Of a DNA stretch of 64,000 nucleotides, positions 37,977 through 46,946 are shown piece by piece. Numbering within the stretch: position 1 is the first letter of the stretch; the number at the start of each line of letters is the position of its first letter. The DNA is taken from assembly GCA_963843465.1 (NCBI GenBank), contig CAWJKP010000001.1, forward strand, positions 1,178,001-1,242,000, given 5' to 3'. The DNA comes from CAWJKP01 sp963843465. Its GTDB lineage: Bacteria; Planctomycetota; Planctomycetia; Pirellulales; Thermoguttaceae. The notes under the pieces are model-generated. The model was not told the DNA's origin and did no database searches. It saw nothing but the letters and a program-made list of their open reading frames with translations. Both the position numbers and the translations under genes were made by a program.

Positions 37977-39575
37977 GAAACCCCAGCCCGACGCATCGCA
38001 GCGCCGCGGGGGCCTGGCAGACAACGCTCGGGACGCTGGCGATCTTTTTCCCACTATCGCTCTGGGCCCCGCCGGCAGCCGGCGCCGCGCCGGCCGACGT
38101 CCTCCGCCACGACGCCCTGCTGGCCGCCGAACAGCAGGCCGAAACCATCGGCGACCGCTTTCTCAGGACCTGGGCACGCTATGCCGTGGCACAAGAGTGG
38201 TCGCGCAGCGACCCGGCCCGCGCCGCCGAGTTGGCCGATCGCCTGGAATCATGGACCGCCAAACGGGATCTGCTCGCGGAGGTGATGTTCGCCTGGGGCC
38301 AGGCCGATCCCCGAGCCGCCGCCCGCTGGGGCCTGCAGTTCAAAGATCGCGACCGCGGAACGCTCGCCCAGCGGAACACGGCCCTCCAGTACGCCGTGGT
38401 CGGCATGGTCTGCAAGGACCCGGGGTTGGCCGACGAGATGATCTGGAAGCACCTCGAAGAGGAACAGTGGGGAGACAAGCCGCGGACGACCCCGATGCAG
38501 GCGGCCTGCGAGTTGGCCAAGGTGGATCCCCGGGCTGCGTTGCTGATGGCCGACAAGATCACCAACTACGAGCCGTTTCGGGTGTACGCCTTGCGCGGCG
38601 TGCTCCGCCAATGGGCCCGCCAAGACCCGGCAGCCGCCCGCACAGCCCTGGCCGGTCGAAAAGAAGCCGACTTCCAAAGGACCTTCTCGCTCGATCTTGT
38701 CGAAGGCTGGGCCTCGAAGGACCCGCAGGCCGCGCTGGCCTACGCCCGGACGATTGAAGAGCGTTCGGCGAAGATCATGGCCCTGGCGCTGGTCGCGCGA
38801 GATGGCCCGCAGCGATGCGAAAGCCGCCGCGGACCTGTGCATCGTCTTCGCCACCCTCGACGTGGGAAAGTGGCACGAGCAAATGCCCCGCCTCGGCAAG
38901 ATCGTTGCCGAAGTCGGCCGCGCCTACGCCGCCTCGGATCACAAGGCGGCCGCGGGCTGGGCCGAATCGTTGCCCGCAGGCCAGGGCGGCTGCCGGGCCA
39001 ATGGCATTGACGGCGTGGCAGCGGGCTGGGCGGAAAAAGACCCCGAGGCCGCTTTGGCGTACTACAAAGCGGTGGAGAAAAGCGGATCCAAGGCCGACCA
39101 GCCGAAGACCTGTCGCGGCACAGGGGCTGCCTACCCGGCAATCGCCCGGGAATTGGCCCGTAGCGACGTTGCGTGCGCGCTGAAGCTGGTATCCGCTTGC
39201 GAGAGCCTGGTGCTGAAAAGTCACGTCATTCATGATGTGGCCGTGGAGTTGTCGCAGCACGACCCGGTTGCCGCCGCCGATCTGGTCCAGCGGTGGGCGG
39301 GCGTGGTCGATTACTATAGCTACCGTACCGGCGCCGCGTCCGTCGTGGGTGCGGCCTGGGCAGCCAAAGAGCCAAGGCAAGCCGCGGCCTGGGCGGCAAA
39401 GCTCACTCCAGACCGCGACCGTGCCGCTGCCCTTGGCGCGGTCGCCGCCAGGTGGGCGGAGAACTCGCCGCCGGAAGCCCTCGCCTGGGCGAAATCGCTC
39501 CAAGATCCCTACGACGCGGTTCACGCCCTAGTCGGGGTGGCAGCAGGCGTGTGTCCTTTCGGCAAGCGTGCATGA
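37973..39575 (+). CDS. Exported helical-repeat (solenoid) protein, frameshifted near 38801
   Basis: About 534 residues with a signal-like N-terminus (TTLGTLAIFFPLSLWAPPAA). At least ten repeats of about 30-35 residues carry a W/L-A-x-x-D/E-P-x-x-A-A-x-x-W/A consensus: WSRSDPARAAELAD, WGQADPRAAARWG, WARQDPAAARTALA, WASKDPQAALAYAR, WAEKDPEAALAYYK, WAAKEPRQAAAWAAKL, WAENSPPEALAWAKSL. This predicts a TPR/HEAT-like alpha solenoid, a protein-binding scaffold. One base is missing near 38801 (ALVAR, then EMARSDAKAAADLC). The frame closes 12 bp before IS-A copy 3, so the C-terminus may be truncated. Confidence 0.78.
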
Positions 39576-39587
39576 ATCCGCGGGGGC

Positions 39588-40627
39588 TGTCCCTATCAAT
39601 AATCTCGTACTCGTTTCCAGTCAAGGAGTTGCGGGATTTGATCCTAAGCTGGTTCCAGGGTAGAATCACCTCGTTCCGTCAACCTCGGGAGCCACTCCAT
39701 GTGCATCATCAAGGCGATCTATCTTCTGATCCGAGCGTTCCTGGTACCCCGGCTCAGCCTGGCCGCCGAGAATCTGGCGCTGTGACAGCAAGTTGCCATC
39801 TACAAGCAGTCCGTCAAACGCCCGAAGCTGCGGCCCCGAGACCGCTTCTTCTGGGTCTTGCTTTCCCGGCTCTGGGCCAACTGGCGATCGGCGCTGGCTA
39901 TCGTCCAACCGGAAACAGTCATCAAATGGCACCAACGGAGCTTCAAGCTCTACTGGCGATGGAAGTCGCGGGGCGGGAAACCTGGACGCCCTTGTATCCA
40001 ACGCGCACTCCGAGACCTGATACGCCGCATGTCCCGTGAGAATCCGCTCTGGGGCGCGCCCGAATTCTGTCGGAACTGCTCCTGCTGGGTTGCCAAGTTG
40101 CGGGAGGGACGGCGGCCAAGTACATGGTCCGCATCAGGAAGCCTCCCTCTCAGCTCTGGCGAACGTTCCTGGCCAATCATGTTCCCGACATCGTTGCCTG
40201 CGACTTCTTCACCGTGCCGACGGTCACGTTCCGCGTTCTCTACGTGTTCATCGTGCTCAACGAGGCCCACCTGCACCGCATCCTGACCGAGTATTTCCAC
40301 TACTACCACACGTCCCGGCCTCATCTCTCGCTGGATCGCAATTCGCCGACACCACGCTGCGTCGAACTGCCGCCTCAGGGCGAAGTTGTTGCCATCCCGC
40401 AAGTCGGCGGCTTGCACCATCGGTACACCCGGCGTGCCGCGTGACCGTTGAGTCCGGTCTCCAGTTCCATCTTTGATCGACGCAAGCAGTGCGCGCCGGC
40501 GCGTCGAAGGTCTCATCGCCGTGCCTGTTTGTTCCGTTACAACAATCGTTTCCGGCCCTTTGTGTTCTCTTCGTCTACGCACATTGGTCTCCCCCCTCTC
40601 CCCAAAACGAGTTTCTTGCGAAGGACA
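39588..40627 (+). mobile_element. Insertion sequence family A, copy 3 (internally deleted)
   Basis: The left end TGTCCCTATCAATAATCTCG begins at 39588. The right end CCCCAAAACGAGTTTCTTGC, then GAAGGACA, closes at 40627. It is close in sequence to copy 2 over the left half but 279 bp shorter, mainly through an internal deletion of the transposase core. The right-end segment is more diverged than in copies 1 and 2. It follows directly on the helical-repeat gene. Confidence 0.85.
39699..40444 (+). pseudogene. Family A transposase, nonsense, frameshift and core deletion
   Basis: Starts MCIIKAIYLLIRAFLVPRLS, like copy 2. A TGA replaces Arg in the LALRQQ motif (39783-39785). The GAPEF frame change is shared with the other copies. 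After FRVLYVFIVL the sequence jumps to NEAHLHRILTEYFHYYHTSR, removing about 90 residues including the second Asp and the Glu. The junction falls on the 10-bp word TCATCGTGCT, which occurs at both deletion ends in copy 2. The tail GGLHHRYTRRAA is intact. Confidence 0.88.
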
Positions 40628-40874
40628 CCCTTCCACGCTCCATCCCCAGTACGGAGCCAGCACTTCCCTGCGTCGATCCATCGAATTGGCATGCGGAGCC
40701 TGCTCCCCGGCATCGCCAATCACCCGGAATTCGACCGCCGAATTTCGCCGGACCAGCGCAACCACCACCATGCCCAATGAACCGTCATTCCTCGTCCGTC
40801 CTCGACTCGCTTCGGCTCACCGCAAGCGCGTCGTTAATTGGGCGTCGCCGTTTTGCCTAACGGGGGGAGCCTTC
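40628..40874. other. Intergenic region, no supported gene
   Basis: Lies between IS-A copy 3 and the stop of the convergent large minus-strand gene. Short open frames exist on both strands but none has a start signal or recognisable motif. Confidence 0.5.
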
Positions 40875-43800
40875 TTACTTCCTCAACGTCTCGATGGCGT
40901 TATTGATCTTGGCGCGGGCGGTTTCCCAGTCATCTACGCCAAAGAGGGCATCGTGATCTCGCTGGCCGAGTTTGAAGGCTGCCATCCGATCGTCGATCAG
41001 CTTCTGTGCCGTCTGTGCCGCGGGGGTGCCGGCCTTTTCCCGGGCGAGCCGCTGGAGCGTCAGCAGGCGCCGGTAGTCGCCCAGGCCCTCACGCTGGAGT
41101 TCAACCTCGATAGCCGGCACGAGTTCGCCGTCAGGCGCCACGTTGCACCAGCAAAACTCGTCCTCTCGGCAGTCGAGAGCGTAGTACGGATCGCCGCTGG
41201 TAACATTCCAGTGCCACGAAATGCGGAACTTCATGCCGAATTGTTTGGCGGCTTTGTACATGTAGTCACCGAACGTCCAGCGGTTGCCGCCGTTGTAGAA
41301 CGCCCAGTCTCCGCCTGCGTCGCGGATGGCCTTCACGGACGCCTCGCAGTGGCCATTGAGATTGGCGATGTGCAGCGCCTTGGCTAGCCTGAAGTGGTCC
41401 GGATCCTTCACGACGTCTTCAACGCTGGTTGCGCCGGTGAAGTACGGCGGGCCCTTGGGGAACGCCTTGCGGTACTGCTGGGCATTGGCCATGGATGCCG
41501 CGAGACCCTGGTCCCGCGGCTCATCGCAGAGGTTCACGTAGTAAGGCAGCCAGCCCTTTTCCTTGGCCCGTTTATCAACCGCGGTATAGATGGCCTTAAG
41601 GAACTTGCTGTAATCGGTGAACCTGTTCGCCTGCATGGCGGCTGTATCGATCTGGTAGGCATTGTAGCCGCCGACCATCGTGCCGTAATACATGACGGCC
41701 TTAAAACCCAGACCCTTGGCCATCTCCATCAACTTGTCCTGGCGGTCCACCCAGGGCACGCCGAGGTTGGCGTTGCCGTCCTTGTCGATGCCGCTGAACC
41801 ACAACATCACGCCGCTGCTGAAGAGATTAAAGCCGTACTCGCGAATCTTCTTGAGCGAGTTGAGGTTGGCCGTATCCGAGTACGGCACCTCGTAGCCCCA
41901 CGGCCCGGCGGGGATGTCGAGTTCGTCGAGCGTTCCCTGGCGGACGCGAAGCTCGACCGGCAGCTGGGAACTGCCACCGTTTTCGGGCTTGACGGTGATC
42001 TTGCCCTTGTACAGACCGGCCTTGGTGTCGGCAGGGAGCTTCGCCGTCAGCCAGAACCGCCGCACGATGTTCTTGGGCATCTCCACCGTATTTGTCGGCA
42101 TGACGTAACGCGGAGTGATCGTGTAGATCGCACCATCAAGGGTCAGGCGGCTCAGGCGATAAGAGACGTAACCCACGTCGACCTTCGACGCCGGGACCGT
42201 CCCGCCTTCGCCGCTGAGGTCGCTGATCGTGACTGTGACTTTGCCAAGGTCCTTGAGCGGCGAAACCGCCAGCGTCATCGGTGCGTACTCGCCGGCAAAA
42301 GCGTCCGCCGTCACCGCCCGGCCAAGTTCATTCTTGAAGGGCGTGTCGCTGTAGTACACGTCCTTCATCAGATCGCGGACGAACGTGACGTAACCGCGCT
42401 TCTTGTCGGCCGACGTGGGCGCCAGCGGGTCGCCCGTAGGAGCCCTGAGCGACCGCTTGAACATGTTGTCGAACTCGAAACGCCGGTCCTCAATGACCGA
42501 GTTGACGAATTTCTGGCCCTGCCTGGCCTTGTCCAGCTGATAAATGATCAACGACGAAACGGCGTTGGCGGCGGCTTCGCTGCCGAAGCCGATCTTGATC
42601 TGGCCGTCGGTCACGTCAACGTCAAACACCTTCTCGTCGTACGACTTCTCGTACTTGTCGAAAGTGTTGTCCGTCGGCAGATCATCCTGATAGTAGTGCT
42701 TGAAGAACGCCTTCTTCTTGGCGGTTTCGTCATAGATTTCGTCGATGACGACCTTGCCCTGGGCCGTGATCGTCCGCTTATCATAATCCTGGCGGTCGCC
42801 CCAGAAGCCTGCCGGCCGGTTGACGTTCAGGATCACGTGGTACTTGCCGTTGGGCACGTCGACGAGGAACTGGCCGTCGGCAATGTAGAAGTAGTCCTCG
42901 TAAAGCGAATCGGGCATATTGATGCGCGGGTAGCCGGCAGGGCCGGTCTTGGTGCCCTTGCTCAGGCCGAAACCTTTGATCTCCGAGTACTCGCTGGAGG
43001 GAAAAATACCCGTGAAGCCGTTCATGACCGGCGTCGAGCTGTCGGACTGGAAATCGAAGGCGTAAAGTCCGTCGAAATGCGTGTCCTCTTTGGGCACCGC
43101 ACGCTCAAGGCGGACATTGCTGATCAGAAGCGGTGCAGCGGGCTTCTCATCGATCATGATGGCCCACTTTGTGATCTCGGCCAGTTTGAGGTGTTCGCCC
43201 AGCGCGGACTTCTCGCCGACGCACATCGCGCCGATGGGGACCGTGATGGTGCTCAGGCCCGGCGGAACGGCCGTGGCGTACATGCCTCGCGTCCAGTAGT
43301 CCGTCGTCGCCACATCGTAGAACTCACAGTTCACCTGCAGGCCGCCCTTGGACTGGGTGTAGACGTCCATCTTCAGGTAGTCGTACCCGGACCAATCCTG
43401 ATCGCCCCACCAGACGTCGTAGGCCTTATCGAGCCTCGACGCCTTCACGCCCTTGGCGCCCGGGACCTCAACGACCGGGGAGGGTTCCCGAGTATCGCCG
43501 GTGGTGATGGGGTTCTTGCCGGTGAAATCGCATAGGAGCTTGACAGGCGGCCCGGTGCGAACGGGACTTGTGACCTTGGCCTTCTTCAGCGAAAGATCGG
43601 TCCCGCACACGTAGCAGTTTCTCCACCTGGCCATGTTGCGGGCGCCGCACTCGGGGCAGTGAATGGCATTGCCATCGAGCTTGCCAGGCGGCACAAGCGG
43701 CGATTCCTCTTTATCAAACACGACGCATGGGACAGTCTTGCCCTCGGCATTCTTCTTTTCGGTCAGCCGCGCGTTGTTGCCGACCTTTTCCAGCGTCACG

Positions 43801-44288
43801 TCATCAATCCAAAGATATCCCGGAGCAAAGGTGCCGAACGACGGCCCCATGACCTTCTTCTTGGCCGGCACGTCGCCGACGAACGTCATCTTCGTCCAGC
43901 CGAAAGTTCCGTTCTTATCCAGGTTGATGTAGTGCTCATCGAACATGAATTCGGTGGTGGAGCGCCATTGGCCCAGGCCGATGTCGAAGCCGCGCATGTA
44001 CGCCGTGACGCGATACCGTCCAGGCTCAAGTTCCTGCTCCTGCCAAATGCGCATCTTCGTCGCCGTCCGGCCGATCAGGAGGGCCGAGTGCTTCCCGGAA
44101 TGCCCGATGTCGCTACGTTGCAGATCGCACTCCCCCGCCCAGAGCCGGCTGATCCACTTGGGCGGGACTTGGCCTTTCTCCGGCGGATCTTCAAACGAGG
44201 CGTTCTGAAGCGGGATCTTCTCTTGAGCGGCCGCGAAACTGGACGCCAGCATCACCGTTGCAATGGCTACAATCAGCCAACGTGTCAT
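40875..44288 (-). CDS. Large exported glycoside hydrolase-like protein with zinc ribbon
   Basis: A 1137-residue exported protein. The ATG at 44288 follows AAAGGGAATTGATA and gives a signal peptide (MTRWLIVAIATVMLASSFAA). Residues about 25-180 look like a CBM4/9 jelly roll (LQNASFEDPPEKGQVPPKWI, YLWIDDVTLEKVG). A zinc-ribbon-like CPECG...CYVCG motif sits at about residues 215-235. Next comes a sugar-binding-like domain (VNCEFYDVATTDYW), then a malectin/CBM35-like region (GLYAFDFQSDSSTPVMNGFT, GQFLVDVPNGKYHVILNVNR). The C-terminal 400 residues look like a TIM barrel of DUF4091-like type (REYGFNLFSSGVMLWF, LPYYVNLCDEPRDQGLAAS, KFRISWHWNVTSGDPYYALD). A candidate catalytic Glu is in LCDEPRD. The family assignment is tentative. 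Confidence 0.72.
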   Translation of the reverse strand: MTRWLIVAIATVMLASSFAAAQEKIPLQNASFEDPPEKGQVPPKWISRLWAGECDLQRSDIGHSGKHSALLIGRTATKMRIWQEQELEPGRYRVTAYMRGFDIGLGQWRSTTEFMFDEHYINLDKNGTFGWTKMTFVGDVPAKKKVMGPSFGTFAPGYLWIDDVTLEKVGNNARLTEKKNAEGKTVPCVVFDKEESPLVPPGKLDGNAIHCPECGARNMARWRNCYVCGTDLSLKKAKVTSPVRTGPPVKLLCDFTGKNPITTGDTREPSPVVEVPGAKGVKASRLDKAYDVWWGDQDWSGYDYLKMDVYTQSKGGLQVNCEFYDVATTDYWTRGMYATAVPPGLSTITVPIGAMCVGEKSALGEHLKLAEITKWAIMIDEKPAAPLLISNVRLERAVPKEDTHFDGLYAFDFQSDSSTPVMNGFTGIFPSSEYSEIKGFGLSKGTKTGPAGYPRINMPDSLYEDYFYIADGQFLVDVPNGKYHVILNVNRPAGFWGDRQDYDKRTITAQGKVVIDEIYDETAKKKAFFKHYYQDDLPTDNTFDKYEKSYDEKVFDVDVTDGQIKIGFGSEAAANAVSSLIIYQLDKARQGQKFVNSVIEDRRFEFDNMFKRSLRAPTGDPLAPTSADKKRGYVTFVRDLMKDVYYSDTPFKNELGRAVTADAFAGEYAPMTLAVSPLKDLGKVTVTISDLSGEGGTVPASKVDVGYVSYRLSRLTLDGAIYTITPRYVMPTNTVEMPKNIVRRFWLTAKLPADTKAGLYKGKITVKPENGGSSQLPVELRVRQGTLDELDIPAGPWGYEVPYSDTANLNSLKKIREYGFNLFSSGVMLWFSGIDKDGNANLGVPWVDRQDKLMEMAKGLGFKAVMYYGTMVGGYNAYQIDTAAMQANRFTDYSKFLKAIYTAVDKRAKEKGWLPYYVNLCDEPRDQGLAASMANAQQYRKAFPKGPPYFTGATSVEDVVKDPDHFRLAKALHIANLNGHCEASVKAIRDAGGDWAFYNGGNRWTFGDYMYKAAKQFGMKFRISWHWNVTSGDPYYALDCREDEFCWCNVAPDGELVPAIEVELQREGLGDYRRLLTLQRLAREKAGTPAAQTAQKLIDDRMAAFKLGQRDHDALFGVDDWETARAKINNAIETLRK

Positions 44289-44903
44289 TATCAATTCCCT
44301 TTCAGTACTTGAGTGTCGATGGCGACTTGAAGTGCTAGAAAATTCCATTACTCCTACGGGCCTGATTGTAGTTGAGGAAGAGTGGCGAATCAAGGGTGTC
44401 GAGGGCGGGAGGGCGGGGCTGACTCCAACCCTCGGAAGACCTCAGACGGCAGTCGCTGATCTCAAGGCGGTCGTCGGCTAAGGCGCGCCGGCAATACCCT
44501 GATCAATGCCTTACGCCATGAGCGTGGAGCAGGCGGCGAAAGCCATCCGGCAGTTCCTCCCGCTCGTGCTGCAAGCCGATGTGCTTGACGGGCGCAGGGC
44601 CGGATTACACTGCGCCGGGATCATCGACAAGCCGGCGAGAGTGGGGAGGACAAGCGTAATCCCACCAATGGAAGCGCGGCCACCTCTCGCTGAGACTCGC
44701 CTGGCTCGTTGCGTCCTAATGAACTGTGACGAACAAAACGTGTAATGTGCGAAGTTCGAGTTCCGGCTTTAGCCGGCGTGCGGTGTGCGCCGCCTGAAGG
44801 CGGAACTCCAACCGAGCCGCCGGATTACTACTCGTTTTGCTCGTCAAGAGTCATCAGGTTTGTGCGCGATGGACGTTATTCCCCTGAGCTTGGGAGAGAC
44901 ACC
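44289..44903. other. Divergent intergenic region with a REP-like palindrome
   Basis: About 615 bp between divergent genes. It must hold promoters for both neighbours. A frame at 44506-44745 (MPYAMSVEQAAKAIRQFLPL) stays open but has no family or ribosome-binding site, and I do not call it. A palindromic repeat lies at 44758-44808. Confidence 0.5.
44758..44808. repeat. REP-like palindrome (GAGTTCCGGCTTTAGCCGGC / GCCGCCTGAAGGCGGAACTC)
   Basis: GAGTTCCGGCTTTAGCCGGC at 44758-44777 and GCCGCCTGAAGGCGGAACTC at 44789-44808 are imperfect inverted repeats separated by 11 bp. Each half is itself a small hairpin. I have seen this pattern between planctomycete genes; only one copy is visible here. No RAYT-type transposase is present in the window. 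Confidence 0.7.
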
Positions 44904-46915
44904 GTGAACAATAGTCATCACTGCTGCCGTTTTCGGTTGGTTCTGTTTGCGATCGCCTGCGCCGGCCTGGTGGCGACCGGTTTTGCTGCAGCGGCGCCGA
45001 ACCGGCTACGGAGACCATCCGTATCGACGCGACGACCCCCGGCCCAATAATCGCGCCGCTGTTGTTCAGCTACAACCTCGAACACACGCGCTATGCCATG
45101 TGGAAGGGCCTCAGTGCCGAACTGCTGGCCAACCGTAAGTTCGCCGGCAAGAGCGTGGCCGACGGGTGGAAAGAGGCCAAGATTGTGCGGGGCGCCGGAG
45201 GGTCCGACGGCGTCGTGGCCCGCTGGCAAGCCGTCGGGAAGCCGGCCGCCCAATTCGCGCCCGACACCACGGGCCCTTACGTCGGGAAGCAATCGCAACG
45301 GATTCAGATTGCCGCCGCCGGCGCACGCGACGGGATCGCTCAAGGCGATCTGGCCGTCGAGGCCGGGGTCCAGTACGCGGCCCGATTTCAACTCAAAGCC
45401 GAACGCTTGCTCAAGGTGAGCGCCCGGCTGTGCGACGCCTCCGGTCAGAAGGAATACGCGTGCCAGTCGATGGCGGTGGAGCCGGGCGCATGGCGTTCGT
45501 GGGGCTTCACCTTCCGGGCACCGCAGACCGACCTTCAGGCCAGGTTGGAAATCACATTCGGGGGACCGGGCACGCTGTGGGTCGGCTCGGCCTCGCTGCT
45601 GCGTGCCGACAGCTTCCACGGCATGCGTTGCGACGTGATCGCCCGGCTCAAGGAGATCACGGTGCCGCTGCTCCGCTGGCCCGGCGGCAATTTTACGCGC
45701 GACTACCGCTGGAAGGAGGGCTTGCTGCCGGTGGATCAGCGGCCGCCGATCGCCGCGGGCTGGCACGAAACGCTGCCGTTTACGGACAACTACGATTTTC
45801 ACGAGGTGGCTATCGATGAGTACATCGCCCTGTGCCGCGAGCTCGGCGCCGCGCCGTGCATTACGTTGACCATGGGCATCGCCGAAGGGCCGCAAGAGGC
45901 CGCCGACTGGGTCGAGTACTGCAACGGCTCGGCCCGGACGCGATGGGGCAAGATCCGCGCCGAGCGCGGACATCCCGAGCCCTACCGGGTCAAGTACTGG
46001 ACCATCGGCAACGAGGTCTGGGGCGAGTGGATGGGGCCGGCCTTCTACACCCTGCCGGCCTACGCCGCTGCGCTGAAGCAATATGCCGCCGCCATGCGCA
46101 AGGTGGACCCGTCGCTGGTGCTGATCGCCTCGGGCGTGGGTCCGGGCTACGACAAGCAGTTGATCGAGCAGGCCGGAACGCCGTTCGACTGGCTCTCGCG
46201 GCACGAGTATTGCAAGCCGGTCACACGGTCGTGGACCGGTTCGGCCGGCGCCGCGGAATACACGCTTCAGGCCCGACGCGCCCAGGACGTCGTATTGCCC
46301 TGGCTGCGCGAGGCACGCGAGGCCCTGGACCGCAGCGGCGGCAAGCGACTTGGCATTGCCTTCGACGAATGGAACCTGTGGCACGACTGGTTCACCAACC
46401 CGTTTGCCAACCCTTGGCACATCAGCCCGATCGACGCGGCCTTTGCCGCGGGCCAGCTCAACATGCTCTGCCGCGAAGCGGCCAGACTCCGCATACCCAT
46501 GGCGGCCATGTTCCAGCCGGTCAACGAGGGCGCGATCCGCGTGCGCCCGTTCTCGGCGGAGCTAACGGCCATGGGTCAGGTCTTTGCCCTGTACCGGGGG
46601 CACCACGGCGCGCGTTTGCTGGAGACCGGCGGGCCTGGCGACCGGCCGATCGACGCCTGCGCCTCGCTGTCGGCCGATCGGAAGGCGGTCTGCGTAACGC
46701 TGGTCAATCGGGCCGTGGCCGGCGACCGGCCCGTAGACCTGATCCTGGCCGGTGCCCGGCCCGTGCGGGCCACGGCCACCATCCTTTCGGCTAAGGAACT
46801 CCAGCCCGACGGGATCATGGACCGGCAGGTGCAAGAGCTTGCGATTGGCGGCGAGGGCAAGATTTCGCTGGTCTTGCCGCGATTCGGCATTGCGATGGTG
46901 CGGATCGGCCTCTAG
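44904..46915 (+). CDS. Alpha-L-arabinofuranosidase (GH51-like), signal peptide out of frame
   Basis: An exported glycosidase of about 670 residues. A GTG at 44904 after GGGAGAGAC encodes a signal peptide (RLVLFAIACAGLVATGFAAA); one base near 44996 then shifts the frame into AEPATETIRIDATTPGPIIA and FSYNLEHTRYAMWKGLSAEL. GH51 features: N-terminal IAPLLFSYNLEHTR, LRWPGGNFTRDYRWKEGL, acid/base Glu in YWTIGNEVWGEWMGP, nucleophile Glu in IAFDEWNLWHDW, then GQLNMLCREAARLRIPMAA and a C-terminal beta domain. It removes terminal alpha-L-arabinofuranosyl groups from arabinan, arabinoxylan or similar polymers. The downstream propeller gene starts 31 bp after its stop. Confidence 0.85.
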
Positions 46916-46946
46916 TCGCTACAGCGGAAACGGGAGGAACGGGAAA

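Noticed and set aside
44506..44745. 79-codon ORF upstream of the GH51 gene
   Set aside because: No ribosome-binding site, no family, and it lies in a promoter-bearing intergenic region with a palindromic repeat next to it.
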